A stretch of 60,333 nt of DNA from Planctomycetota bacterium (GTDB lineage Bacteria; Planctomycetota; Planctomycetia; Pirellulales; Pirellulaceae), in the NCBI GenBank assembly GCA_963204965.1, contig CAUJKA010000463.1:1-60333 (forward strand), given 5' to 3'. Of the stretch, positions 33,578 through 42,614 are shown one piece after another. The position numbers and the translations under genes were made by a program. The notes beneath the pieces were generated by a model. That model did no database searches, had not been told where the DNA came from, and saw only the letters and a program-made list of their open reading frames with translations. Every line of letters begins with the position of its first letter. Position 1 is the stretch's first letter.

Positions 33578-34903
33578 ATGGACCTATTTGCAGCCGAAGA
33601 GGAAGCCAATCAACGCAGCAACATGCCGCTGGCAGCTCGGATGCGCCCAAAGAGGTTAGCGGACTTTGCTGGTCAGCAACATTTTTTGGGTGCTGGGAAA
33701 CTACTGCGGCGTTTGATCGACGCTCGTCGCCTTGGTTCTGTCCTGTTCTATGGACCACCCGGCACAGGCAAGACCACGCTGGCTCATCTTCTCGCCGTTG
33801 AAACGGGCGGCACCTTTAAGCAACTGAGCGCTGTTACCAGTGGAGTTAAGGACTTGCGCGAAGTGCTGGACTGGGCGCGAGATCAAGTTGCAACGGGGGC
33901 TCCAAGGCCGCTCCTCTTTATCGACGAAATCCATCGATTCAATCGCTCACAACAAGATGCTCTTCTGCCTGACGTAGAAAGCGGCACAGTTTCACTTGTG
34001 GGAGCGACGACCAGCAATCCTTACTTTGCGATTAACGGAGCGTTACTCAGCCGCAGTCAGATCTTTCAATTCCAGCCGCTATCTCAAAACGACATTGTTG
34101 GGCTTTTGAGACGAGCTCTCGCTGACAAGGTTGATGGTCTGGGACAAACTCGCGTCGAGTGCGCGGATTCAGTCTTGCAACACTTGGCCGAGGCCGTTGA
34201 TGGAGATGCGCGAAAGGCGCTCGGCGTCCTTGAGATCGCCGTACTTTCGTCGAAGCAATCTCCAGTAGTTCTGACTCGGGAGCTGATCGATGAGTCGATG
34301 CAACAGAAAACGTTGCAATACGATGGCACTGGCGATGAACACTACGACATCTCTAGCGCGCTGATCAAAAGCATTCGCGGTAGTGATCCCGATGCCGCGC
34401 TTTATTGGCTAGCAAGAATGTTAGAAGCAGGCGAGGATATCCGTTTCATCTGCCGCCGATTAGTGATTCTCGCCAGCGAGGATGTTGGCAACGCAGACCC
34501 CGCTGCGCTCAGTATTGCAGTCGCCGCGGCTCAGGCCTGTGAGATGATAGGCTTGCCCGAATGTCAGCTCACACTATCACAAGCGGTGATCTATTTGGCC
34601 TTAGCCGAAAAAAGTAATTCGGCGACATCAGCCATTGGTTTAGCGCGACGACGAGTTCGCGAGGGGGCGATCATCCCGGTCCCCGTGCATCTCCGCGATG
34701 CTCACTACCAAGGCGCACAAAAGCTGGGGCACGGAGAAGGTTATCAATACGCTCACGACGCACCAGATGGCGTAGTCCAGCAAGATTATCTAGGAGTCAA
34801 TGAGATCTTCTTTGAACCCACGACGCGCGGCTGGGAGGCCGCGATGAGCGAGCGACTTCAACAAATACGGCAACGACTAAAGAATCAAGCTTCTGAAGGT
34901 TGA
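33578..34903 (+). CDS. rarA: replication-associated recombination protein A (MgsA)
   Basis: The AAA+ protein of 441 residues has NMPLAARMRPKRLADFAGQQHFLG at the start, Walker A GPPGTGKTT at 59-67, Walker B LLFIDEIHRFN with sensor region GATTSNP, and the long C-terminal MgsA part including DPDAALYWLARMLEAGEDIRFICRRLVI and SEDVGNADP. It acts at stalled replication forks and tetramerises. It follows the OleC-like gene by 18 bases. Its last 19 bases overlap the end of the convergent DUF4058 gene. Confidence 0.96.
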   Translation: MDLFAAEEEANQRSNMPLAARMRPKRLADFAGQQHFLGAGKLLRRLIDARRLGSVLFYGPPGTGKTTLAHLLAVETGGTFKQLSAVTSGVKDLREVLDWARDQVATGAPRPLLFIDEIHRFNRSQQDALLPDVESGTVSLVGATTSNPYFAINGALLSRSQIFQFQPLSQNDIVGLLRRALADKVDGLGQTRVECADSVLQHLAEAVDGDARKALGVLEIAVLSSKQSPVVLTRELIDESMQQKTLQYDGTGDEHYDISSALIKSIRGSDPDAALYWLARMLEAGEDIRFICRRLVILASEDVGNADPAALSIAVAAAQACEMIGLPECQLTLSQAVIYLALAEKSNSATSAIGLARRRVREGAIIPVPVHLRDAHYQGAQKLGHGEGYQYAHDAPDGVVQQDYLGVNEIFFEPTTRGWEAAMSERLQQIRQRLKNQASEG

Positions 34904-35673
34904 ATATACTGCTTGACCCACTGAGCTTCCGCGTCACTTAGAGTTCCTGGTAGCGCCTGATGGTAATTGATCCGACGATAGAATCTCCCACGCTCAAAAG
35001 CTGTATTGAAAACATCAGCCAGCGAGACGCGTATGTCCGGATCTGGATCGCGCAGCGGAATCGGCAGTGTCGGAAGCAGGTGAGGCATGTTCCAATGATA
35101 GACTTGGCAATTTGGACGCTGCTCGTATCGAGAGACAAAGTAATAGTAGTCGGCCTGCGGAATCGGCTTGTCGAAAGGAACTCGATGACCTCGTCGCAAC
35201 AAATCTAACTCGACCAGATGAACTGGTTGCAACAGGATTGCGTTTCGCTTCAAAAGATAATCTGTGCGCCCCGGTAAATTCTTGTTTGCCGGCGACAGCA
35301 GCTCCAGCGTTGTTACCACAGACTGATCTGGTCGATAAAGGATCTGAATGTAGGTCTCGCTTGGACCATCCAAAATGGTCAACGGAATATTCACCGGTTC
35401 CAGCGTTGTGGTTTCAAGCACGGCGGCTCTGGCTGATGCCGTAGGTGTCCGTTGTTCGTAGACACTTGAGACGGTGATATCTGGCGAGATCAACTTTCGA
35501 GCGTCCGGCTCGTGCTCGATTAAACACACGCGTTCGTCCAGGGCCGCTTCGTAATTCTCAGGCAATAAATCCGCGATCGCTTCGCGCCAATAGTTGATGA
35601 ACGTGGAATGAAAATCTGGCCAGTAAGCTGGGATCTCAAGGAAGGGGTCAAAGCCTGGAAATGGACTTGGCAT
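34885..35673 (-). CDS. DUF4058 family protein
   Basis: From ATG 35673 the protein is 262 residues and starts MPSPFPGFDPFLE, the invariant beginning of this family; the upstream extension to 35697 is not supported. It continues with W-x-D-F-H-S-T-F-I and LLPENYEAALDERV, then typical LELLSPANK and YLLKRNAIL, and L-V-E-L-D-L-L-R-R-G. DUF4058 proteins are common in cyanobacteria and planctomycetes; the E-L-L-S-P-x-N-K segment recalls nuclease-like motifs, but no activity is established. The 3' end overlaps rarA by 19 bases tail to tail. Confidence 0.9.
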   Translation of the reverse strand: MPSPFPGFDPFLEIPAYWPDFHSTFINYWREAIADLLPENYEAALDERVCLIEHEPDARKLISPDITVSSVYEQRTPTASARAAVLETTTLEPVNIPLTILDGPSETYIQILYRPDQSVVTTLELLSPANKNLPGRTDYLLKRNAILLQPVHLVELDLLRRGHRVPFDKPIPQADYYYFVSRYEQRPNCQVYHWNMPHLLPTLPIPLRDPDPDIRVSLADVFNTAFERGRFYRRINYHQALPGTLSDAEAQWVKQYIQPSEA

Positions 35674-35775
35674 GATTATCTGAATGAGTAGAGCCAAATT
35701 GCCTGAACGGTTCTATTCTACTGTAAACTGAGTCAAAGTCACTCGAAAAAACTCTTGTGCCTCACTGGAGATATC

Positions 35776-36927
35776 GTGTTAGGTTCGGTTTCAAAAGTCC
35801 TACTGTTTGCAGTTGCTATCGCTCAATCTTGGTCAATTACCTTCGCTCAGTCGTCGGGCGAGCTACCGTTAAGCAGCAACGCGCTGGTTCGAATTGCAAT
35901 CAGCCCAGATGGAAAGCACTTCATAAAATCGGATTCCGGCCAACGCTTTCTCATTTGGGGCGTGAACTACGATCACGACGCTGATGGTAGTTTGATCGAA
36001 GACTATTGGCATCAACATTGGGATCAAGTCGAACAAGATTTTGCCGAGATCAAGCAGCTTGGCGCGAACACTGTGCGTATTCATCTACAGCTCGGAAAGT
36101 TCATGCAACAAGCTGATCAGCCCAATGAGGAGAGCTTACTACAGTTGAAGCGACTGGTTTCACTTGCTGAACAAAGCGGACTCTATCTCGATATCACCGG
36201 CTTGGGCTGTTACCACAAACGCGATATCCCGTCTTGGTACGATTCGTTAGACGAGTCGGATCGATGGCAAGTGCAAGCGAAGTTTTGGGAAGCGGTTGCT
36301 CAAGCATGCAATGGTAGTACCGCTGTACTCTGTTTTGATTTGATGAACGAACCCATTGTGCCTGGCGATGAGAAGATCGAGACCGATTGGCTTGCCGGTG
36401 AATTTGCAGGCAAACACTTTGTGCAGCGCATCGCTCGAGAACTAAAGGGCCGAAAGCGTTCGGAAGTAGTCGAAGCTTGGGTCGACCAGATGGTTTCAGC
36501 GATTCGGAAACGTGATCCCAAAGTTCTGGTTACGATCGGAGAGATCCCTTGGTCTCACGTTTGGCCAGGTGCCGCTCCGGTCTTTTACACGCCAGAGTCG
36601 CTTAACAAGTTGGACTTTGTCAGTATTCATCTCTACCCCAAGCGAGGCGAAGTTGACAAGGCAATCAAAGCGACGGAGCCATACATGCTTGGCAAACCGT
36701 TGGTGATCGAGGAGATGTTCCCGCTCGAATGCAGCATCGACGAATTAAACCAATTCATTGACCGTTCGCGATCTAAGAGCGATGGATGGATTGGGTTTTA
36801 TTGGGGAAAAACGCAGCGTGAGTATCGCAAGGATGAAGCAACGATAACCAATGCGCTAATGGCCGATTGGCTCGAATACTTCGCCTCCAAAAGTAAGTCG
36901 ATCTTGGCTCTACAGCCGCAAGAGTGA
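35776..36927 (+). CDS. secreted glycoside hydrolase, GH5-like
   Basis: GTG 35776 preceded by GGAG gives 383 residues with a signal peptide (KVLLFAVAIAQSWSITFAQ); a TTG at 35755 is less likely. The fold is a TIM barrel of the cellulase/GH5 type: IWGVNYDHD near strand 1, GANTVRIHLQL on strand 2, acid/base Glu192 in DLMNEP, H-x-Y on strand 6 (SIHLYP) and nucleophile Glu in VIEEMFP (about residues 312-313), then FYWG. Substrate is not evident; mannan, cellulose or beta-glucan are options. It is flanked by genes on the opposite strand and probably has its own promoter. Confidence 0.85.
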   Translation: MLGSVSKVLLFAVAIAQSWSITFAQSSGELPLSSNALVRIAISPDGKHFIKSDSGQRFLIWGVNYDHDADGSLIEDYWHQHWDQVEQDFAEIKQLGANTVRIHLQLGKFMQQADQPNEESLLQLKRLVSLAEQSGLYLDITGLGCYHKRDIPSWYDSLDESDRWQVQAKFWEAVAQACNGSTAVLCFDLMNEPIVPGDEKIETDWLAGEFAGKHFVQRIARELKGRKRSEVVEAWVDQMVSAIRKRDPKVLVTIGEIPWSHVWPGAAPVFYTPESLNKLDFVSIHLYPKRGEVDKAIKATEPYMLGKPLVIEEMFPLECSIDELNQFIDRSRSKSDGWIGFYWGKTQREYRKDEATITNALMADWLEYFASKSKSILALQPQE

Positions 36928-36992
36928 ACTCGGCAGGAATGAACATAGCGAGAGAGACCAGAAACGGAATACTGAATGTTTCCCGTTGTCTG

Positions 36993-38066
36993 CTACTCGA
37001 AGCTATCGCCGACCTGAGTTTGTACGACCATCTTGGCGAGATTCAGTGGCAACTCGCAATCCCATTTGCATATACGACCGCTACATTCCCAAGCCCAAAT
37101 GGCGTCGCTTTGGAAGGCCAGGCCGACAATTGTGTTTTGGCCAAACTCTTGCGATCCAATCTCGGACTCAGAAGCGATATCGACGACCCGCACCGAGTAC
37201 CGACCTTTGTAAGCATCGTGTTGAACGAAAGCTAATGCGCTATCGTCCATGGAAAAAGCAATCGCTACTTTGATAGAGGATGGTACTTTGTACGTCTTGC
37301 CCCAAACGGGAATGCCTGTACTAAACTCAACCACTCGAAGCTCCGACCCCAGCAGGTAAGCCGCGAACTTTAGATCTGATGAAAAGGTCACAGATCGGGC
37401 ATAACTGTCGATGGGTACCTCTTGCACAGGCAGTCCGCTTTGCCAGTCGAATAGCCGATAGACTCCATCGCTGCAAACAGAAAAGCAGTCGGCATCTTCT
37501 GGAACAATTACTTCTGTATGAGAATCAAAGGAAATCTCTTTCAGCAGATTTCCGGAAATCGAATCCCAGATCCAACCCTTTTTGTCCATTCGGACCAGAA
37601 GATATTGGCCGTCGGACGACCAAAAGAAATCGCGAACGTTCTGTCCCTCGGGTGTCTTTGGTAACGTTTGCAATGGCTCGCGAAAGTTCTTTGGATCTGA
37701 CAGAACTACACGTCCATCCCGATAGCCCATAGCAATTAACGATCCACCAGGAGAGACTTTCGCAGAGGTCAAACCGAGGTCGCAGATTTCGATTCGCCTG
37801 TTCGTATCGAGCGAATCAAGAAATGACACAGACAGATCGATTGCAGTTTTTGAAGACTTTTCGATCGAGTAGTAGCTTGCAACGACCCACCGCCCCTGAT
37901 CGACCATGTTGACGTCGACCAAGCGTTGCTTTGACATGCCATTGTCAATTGAGTTCCAGAACGGCATGTGGTCCAGCAATAGGAACTGAACTACCGCTGT
38001 GATGCTTACACATGTTGCAGCGATCAAAAAGTACGCTGCGAATCGACGCAATACTCTTTTCTTCAA
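36993..38066 (-). CDS. membrane-anchored WD40-like propeller protein
   Basis: The reliable part begins around TTG 38066 (KKRVLRRFAAYFL), with a membrane segment (FAAYFLIAATCVSITAVVQFLLL) and then about seven weak WD40-type blades (for example KVSPGGSLIAMGYRDGRVVLSD, FFWSSDGQYLLVRMDKKGWIWDS, FSSDLKFAAYLLGSELRVVEFSTG). The frame is open upstream to GTG 38231, but that would overlap the preceding gene by 112 bases. The function is unknown. It lies 54 bases after the upstream membrane protein gene and is convergent with the GH5-like gene. Confidence 0.72.
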   Translation of the reverse strand: MKKRVLRRFAAYFLIAATCVSITAVVQFLLLDHMPFWNSIDNGMSKQRLVDVNMVDQGRWVVASYYSIEKSSKTAIDLSVSFLDSLDTNRRIEICDLGLTSAKVSPGGSLIAMGYRDGRVVLSDPKNFREPLQTLPKTPEGQNVRDFFWSSDGQYLLVRMDKKGWIWDSISGNLLKEISFDSHTEVIVPEDADCFSVCSDGVYRLFDWQSGLPVQEVPIDSYARSVTFSSDLKFAAYLLGSELRVVEFSTGIPVWGKTYKVPSSIKVAIAFSMDDSALAFVQHDAYKGRYSVRVVDIASESEIGSQEFGQNTIVGLAFQSDAIWAWECSGRICKWDCELPLNLAKMVVQTQVGDSFE

Positions 38067-38119
38067 TTTAGCAACTTTGTTCGAGGAAGGTCCTTCACGT
38101 AGTTCGGTAATGCAGCGAC

Positions 38120-38497
38120 CTAGGTTCCATAAAGGTAGCTCAAGAGCACGGCTTGAAATCCAGCCAGCGGACCAGTAATCAAGATTGCTAACGAGCGCGA
38201 GTACTCGTAGATGCTTGCCAATACTGCACACACCAAACTTGTTCCAAGAAGCTTCACAATCACAAACAGCCAGACGGATCCTTGATTGAGATCAATCAAC
38301 CAAGATCCGATCGGATTTCTTTCGAACTCGGCGATGATGTCTTGGTTGACGACCAGCAGTGCCGCATCGTGAACCGACACGACAGCCACAAATGTCAGGA
38401 GAGCCAGAAACCAAAACACCGGTCGGTAAAAGACGCCAGGCACATTCAGCTTAAAGCGATTGACCTGAAAGGTTGTGTTAATTCCCAATGTAGCCAT
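38120..38497 (-). CDS. small polytopic membrane protein
   Basis: From ATG 38497 (MATLGINTTFQ) the protein is 125 residues with three membrane segments: VFYRPVFWFLALLTFVAVVSV, WLFVIVKLLGTSLVCAVLASIYEY and LAILITGPLAGFQAVLLSYLY. A charged N-P-I-G-S-W-L loop follows the first. The layout resembles DUF5658-type small membrane proteins, but I cannot assign it firmly. Alternative start 38515 adds six residues. It precedes the WD40-like gene and probably shares a transcript. Confidence 0.65.
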   Translation of the reverse strand: MATLGINTTFQVNRFKLNVPGVFYRPVFWFLALLTFVAVVSVHDAALLVVNQDIIAEFERNPIGSWLIDLNQGSVWLFVIVKLLGTSLVCAVLASIYEYSRSLAILITGPLAGFQAVLLSYLYGT

Positions 38498-39208
38498 CGT
38501 AAACCTTCTCTCCACTTAGATGAAATCGGAAGTGATCTGCAAACAATGTCTTCTTGAATTTGGGGATCCAGCAGAGCTGCTTACCCCAAGACTGAACGCA
38601 TCGAGCTGCGAATTGCAGCGTCGATTCCGTACAACAGTCGAAAAGCCAGGATTGAGATGAGAGCGTTAGAGCAATTGAAGAGCAGTGATGCTGGAATCTG
38701 ACCCCATAACAGGCAGTTAATGCCAGTTTGCTTAATGGTGCAGAAAACTTCACTGAGTTGCTCCTAATTTACGAGCGAAATCGGCCTCTGGGATCTTTCC
38801 AGTCACAAAACCAGAGCTGATCGCTGAGGGCCTTCTCTGTTGTATTTACCAGACAACAGACTGTCAAACTAGGATCGGTCGAAGCAACTCAAGAATTGAA
38901 CCTTCAGCTTAGGGAAGCTGGGCAATAGCATAGCCACTAAGTGACATTAAACTCCCTTAAGACCAATCGACGCAGCTACGAAGTTCCGTTCGTTTAGGTT
39001 GTGGAAGGCTACACAGGTCGAAAAAGATTTTTGTGAATTTTCGGTTTAATCCTGATAAGAAAAACCGAGCGAGAGCAAGAATTTCACTGCCTTTAGCAGC
39101 CATTTTTCAGTTACAGCTGTCTAACATTTCCACACTGGGCTCGCAAGGGTCGCTTCAAGTCCTTTGAAAGAAGGTTTCTCGCAAAAGAAGTTGGTAGGCC
39201 ACGAAATC

Positions 39209-39535
39209 GTTTAACGGCAAGCCGTAGGCGACGGGGATTAACGGCAAGCGACAGAGGTAATTTGTTTAACGGCAATACCGTTGAATGAACGCCTAAATAA
39301 GTAGTGGACGAGGTTACGAGTCCCCAGGATTCCCTGCAAAAAAGGACTCGTGACCTCATCCACTACGAACTTCATTGAACGGTATTGTGTTTAACGGCAA
39401 GCCGTAGGCGACTGGGTTCTATGTCACGGTGTTCTAGCTTGCCACCAAGATAGCTTCTTATCCCGAATCATGAAGCACAGTCGCCTACGGCTTGCCGTTA
39501 AACGAAGAGCAGTCGCATAGAGCGCAGTCGCCTAC
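39209..39535. repeat. island of short palindromic repeats (TTTAACGGCAAGCCGTAGGC type)
   Basis: The unit TTTAACGGCAAGCCGTAGGC occurs in direct orientation at 39209-39232 and 39389-39412, inverted at 39481-39503, and as partial copies near 39238, 39264 and 39526. The centre ACGGCAAGCCGT is self-complementary. Between the direct copies lies the large hairpin 39273-39389. Confidence 0.88.
39273..39389. repeat. large imperfect inverted repeat with 23-base arms
   Basis: GTAGTGGACGAGGTTACGAG (arm 39301-39323) pairs with 39344-39366 in 21 of 23 positions across a 20-base loop. Outside it CAATACCGTT at 39273-39282 pairs with AACGGTATTG at about 39379-39388, and AATGAA pairs with TTCATT. The whole unit could fold into one long hairpin; it has the look of a miniature non-autonomous element or a fold-back of two inverted repeat copies. 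Confidence 0.85.
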
Positions 39536-39551
39536 AAACGCCGGAGCAGCG

Positions 39552-40838
39552 TCACCGGCGATCGCGGTTCCCAGTAATCAGCCGAGCGGCTCGGTTGCGA
39601 GTGAAGTAGTTCCATGCCCATTGGAACATGACCATGACGCGATTCTCGAAGCGGGCCAAGTAGAGAATGTGAATGAACAGCCAAGCCAACCAAGCGATTC
39701 GACCCGTCACACGCCATCGGCCACTTTGAACAACTGCCCTTGATCGTCCGATCGTGGCCATCATCCCTTTGTCCCAATAGCGAAATGGGCGAATGTCTTT
39801 TTTCCCAGCAAGCTCTTGCCGAATGCGGCTGGCGATAAACTGAGCCTGCTGCACCGCGACCGGCGCGACTCCAGGTAATGGGCCTCCTTCTCCTTGCTGC
39901 GAAGCTAAATCGCCGATGACAAAAATCGAATCGTGGCCGGGAATATTACAAAACTCATTGACGCATACACGACCACCACGATCAATCTCCACGCCAGAGC
40001 CAATCGATTCAGCTAAGATGCGTCCCAGCGGCGAGGCCTTTACACCGGCGGCCCAAACGACTGTGTTTGCCGCAACTTGTTCTCGTACGCCTTGCCGCTC
40101 CACAACTACAAAGTCATCGCCAATCTCAGTTAGACGAGTTTGTGTCCAAACTTCGGTGCCCAAGTTCTCCAGATCTTTTCTAGATGCGGCCGAAAGATCT
40201 TCATGGTAGCGATCCAAGATTCTGGCCGAGTTCTCGATGAGGATGACTCGAGCTTTCGCCGGATTGATGCGTCGGAAGTCGCGTCGCATGGTTTGATGCG
40301 CCAACTCGCAGATCGCGCCGGCCATTTCAATTCCCGTCGGTCCACCCCCAACGACAACAAAAGTCATGAGTCGCTTGCGCAGTTCATCGTCGTCAGTTAG
40401 TTCTGCTTGCTCAAAGGCCGTGAGTATGCGACGACGAATCTCGGTAGCATCCTCAATGGTCTTCAGGCCGGGTGCCAACGGCTCCCACTTTGCATCGCTA
40501 CCAAAATAGTGATGGGTCGATCCTGTTGCGACAACCAAGTAGTCGTAATTGAACTGTCGCGAATCGCTTAAGCTGACCTGCTTATTCTTGGCATCGATAC
40601 CAACAACTTCACCCATTAACACTTCGGTGTTGCGCTGACGTTTAAGCACCGATCTGAGTGGTGCTGCGATGTTTGCTGGTGAAAGCGCACCTGTTGCCAC
40701 TTGATAGAGAAGCGGTTGGAATAGGTGAAAATTGCGTTTATCAACCAGGAGAACATCTGCGTCGGCTCGTTTGAGTGATCGGGCGCAGGTTAATCCACCG
40801 AATCCGCCGCCGATAATTAGAATTTTCTTGCGACTCAT
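39552..40838 (-). CDS. ndh: type II NADH dehydrogenase (NDH-2)
   Basis: The 428-residue flavoprotein begins KKILIIGGGFGGLTCARSL (FAD site G-x-G-x-x-G at 10-16), continues with NFHLFQPLLYQVATG, the NADH site TFVVVGGGPTGIEMAG, and FAD-binding VIGDLASQQ with P-V-A-V-Q-Q-A. The C-terminal part (WRVTGRIAWLAWLFIHILYLARFENRVMVMFQWAWNY) is an amphipathic, membrane-attaching region as in NDH-2. The enzyme passes electrons from NADH to quinone without pumping protons. Its end lies 17 bases from the repeat island. No Cys pair of other oxidoreductase types is seen. Confidence 0.93.
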   Translation of the reverse strand: MSRKKILIIGGGFGGLTCARSLKRADADVLLVDKRNFHLFQPLLYQVATGALSPANIAAPLRSVLKRQRNTEVLMGEVVGIDAKNKQVSLSDSRQFNYDYLVVATGSTHHYFGSDAKWEPLAPGLKTIEDATEIRRRILTAFEQAELTDDDELRKRLMTFVVVGGGPTGIEMAGAICELAHQTMRRDFRRINPAKARVILIENSARILDRYHEDLSAASRKDLENLGTEVWTQTRLTEIGDDFVVVERQGVREQVAANTVVWAAGVKASPLGRILAESIGSGVEIDRGGRVCVNEFCNIPGHDSIFVIGDLASQQGEGGPLPGVAPVAVQQAQFIASRIRQELAGKKDIRPFRYWDKGMMATIGRSRAVVQSGRWRVTGRIAWLAWLFIHILYLARFENRVMVMFQWAWNYFTRNRAARLITGNRDRR

Positions 40839-40936
40839 TTGAATATTCCTTTTCGGAAGTGCGCGAGTTGAGTTTGCATCTTACCGCAATCCGCAAATTC
40901 TCGTGAGACAATCGCCAAAATTCGAGACTGATTCGG

Positions 40937-41959
40937 CTAATCCCGCCATACCCGCAAACTGTCCGAATGCATAACCGAAGGGTTGCAAAGGAACTCGGGG
41001 ACGCGTCGCTCGGTAATGTCAAGGATTGGAAGCGCACAACCCATGCTCATACGTTCGGCTGCCTCTCGCGAGTTGAACGCATTGTGAGGAGTCAATAACA
41101 ACCGCGGTGTGCTGCGAAGCGGGTGGTCGGATGGCAAAGGTTCTTGGCTGTAGACATCGATGGCAGCTCCAGCGATATGACTATGACTGAGAGCCTCGAT
41201 TAGCGCATTTTCATCGATCAGCGCTCCACGAGCGGTGTTGATCAAGTAACAATCCTTACGCATCGCTGCGAAGGCGGCTTGATTGATCATGTGCCGCGTT
41301 TCAGGAGTATTGGGTGCGTGGACTGAGATGAAATTCGAACTTTGGTAGAGCTCCTCCAATGTTACCCAGCGGACGTGTGGATACTTTTCAATTGTCTCTC
41401 GTTCGGGGAGCACTGGATCACAGGCGACAACATCCAGTCCAAATCCAAGCGCGCGATCGGCGACAGCTTGACCGATCTTTCCAAAGCCAATCAAACCTAA
41501 TTGCTTACCCCGCAATTCAACTCCAGGAAACTCCGCCCAACCACCGCTGACCATGCAATTGAAGCCGTCATGAATTCGACGGACCATCGTCAGTAAAAGG
41601 CCCATACAGTAGTCCGCCACCGCGTCGGTCATGGCGTGTGGGACGTTGGTCACCAACACTCCAGCGTCGGTTGCCTGTTGCATATTGACGCTGTCGACTC
41701 CAACGCCGCAACGAGCCACCAACTTCAGGTTTGGAAGAGCTGCAAAAGTCATGTGGTCGTAAGGGTCTGTGGCTGCGATGATTGCATCGCAATCGTGGGC
41801 CTCGGCGATCAGGCTTTCAAGAGTTAGAGGCCCAAACTTGCTGGCCACAACTACTTCGTGACCACCATCAATGAGTAGTTTATGGGCAGCTTGCCCGCTA
41901 ACGGCAAACGCTTGAGCGGTAACAAGTATTTTCCATCGGCTCACGGAATTCGTCTCCAA
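40937..41959 (-). CDS. D-isomer 2-hydroxyacid dehydrogenase (SerA-like)
   Basis: The 340-residue protein has a catalytic domain split around a NAD-binding Rossmann core: LIGFGKIGQAVADRALGFG, then ISVHAPNTPETRHMIN, NTARGALIDENALIEAL with catalytic Arg, VYSQEPLPSDHPL with catalytic Glu, and LTPHNAFNSREA with catalytic His. ARCGVGVDSVNMQQATDAGVLVTN is the usual D-3-phosphoglycerate dehydrogenase-like segment. The lack of an ACT or ASB domain argues against classical SerA. The substrate is not determined. It is likely independent of ndh, 98 bases away. Confidence 0.9.
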   Translation of the reverse strand: METNSVSRWKILVTAQAFAVSGQAAHKLLIDGGHEVVVASKFGPLTLESLIAEAHDCDAIIAATDPYDHMTFAALPNLKLVARCGVGVDSVNMQQATDAGVLVTNVPHAMTDAVADYCMGLLLTMVRRIHDGFNCMVSGGWAEFPGVELRGKQLGLIGFGKIGQAVADRALGFGLDVVACDPVLPERETIEKYPHVRWVTLEELYQSSNFISVHAPNTPETRHMINQAAFAAMRKDCYLINTARGALIDENALIEALSHSHIAGAAIDVYSQEPLPSDHPLRSTPRLLLTPHNAFNSREAAERMSMGCALPILDITERRVPEFLCNPSVMHSDSLRVWRD

Positions 41960-42043
41960 AGGTTGTTTATGGTACCCGGGCGTCGCGCCCTTTGATTGAT
42001 GGTATCGCCCCCCGCTGATCTACTGCAAGCCTGGCTCTGCGAC

Positions 42044-42132
42044 GTAGCCACCGTCGCCAGACGGTGGATTGACCAACCTGAAGACCCGGCGTCAAAAACA
42101 CTCTTCCTCCACCGCTTGGCAGCGGTGGCTAC
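42044..42132. repeat. inverted repeat of the GTAGCCACCGTCGCCAG family
   Basis: GTAGCCACCGTCGCCAGACG (arm 42044-42067) pairs with CCACCGCTTGGCAGCGGTGG (42109-42132) except at a few central bases, spacer 41. The motif GCCACCGTCGCCAG recurs at about 44594-44607 next to the composite repeat. An open frame across this region is therefore not a gene. Confidence 0.8.
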
Positions 42133-42251
42133 GACAAGAAAGTTCGACTTGCGACAGTATCGCTGGAAATTGCTACTGGCCCCACACCAACGGGCAGTTA
42201 GAATGTTGCGTTCGGTTGATGTTCGGTTTCGCTTGATTTGGATCTCTGGGA

Positions 42252-42614
42252 ATGCGTATTGGTGTTGTAGTTAAGGTCATCACGGACAAAAAAATTGGCT
42301 TTATTCGCTCGGAAGACCTTCGTGAAGATGTCTTTTTTCACTTTTCCAAAGTTGAAAATACCATCGGTAGCACTACGCTCATTGAAGGCGATGAAGTCGA
42401 GTATGAAATTGACGAACTACAGAGAATCAACAAAAGTGACCGGATTCAGGCCACGATAGTCCGTCGCTCGGTCCGTCCCCAATCGGTTCGGATCAAAGTC
42501 AGCGACAATCCCAAGCTACGGGCAAAGCATCACCCCAACGCTCGCAAGCGTCGGCCGGGTTGGCGGACGAAGCCTAATCAAGAAGAAGGACAGGAGCCGC
42601 AAAGCGATGGCTGA
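42252..42614 (+). CDS. cold-shock-domain-like RNA-binding protein with basic tail
   Basis: The first 70 residues follow the cold-shock domain: G-V-V-x-V-I-T-D-K-K-I-G-F-I (RNP1-like), V-F-F-H-F-S-K-V (RNP2), IEGDEVEYEI and IQATIV. The tail (RAKHHPNARKRRPGWRTKPNQ) is basic and disordered. Such proteins bind single-stranded RNA. The gene overlaps the following zinc-ribbon gene by 8 bases (ATG 42607 before TGA 42614), so translation is coupled. Confidence 0.82.
   Translation: MRIGVVVKVITDKKIGFIRSEDLREDVFFHFSKVENTIGSTTLIEGDEVEYEIDELQRINKSDRIQATIVRRSVRPQSVRIKVSDNPKLRAKHHPNARKRRPGWRTKPNQEEGQEPQSDG

Larger units (their letters stand above)
38498..39551. other. about 1 kb region, first part with frame conflict, last part a repeat island
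   Basis: On the minus strand 38478-38753 is open with a good AGGAG and GTG start, yet its product is Cys/Ser/His rich and unlikely. A shifted frame in the same DNA (about 38609-38760) reads like a membrane protein (INCLLWGQIPASLLFNC ... FRLLYGIDAAIRSS) but has no start codon. A decayed gene is possible. TTAGGGAAGCTGG at 38909 also occurs at 9925. From 39209 on the sequence consists of repeats, listed separately. Confidence 0.45.

Noticed and set aside
41996..42274. Open reading frame of 92 codons before the cold-shock gene
   Set aside because: It is made mostly from the 24-base inverted repeat 42044-42132.
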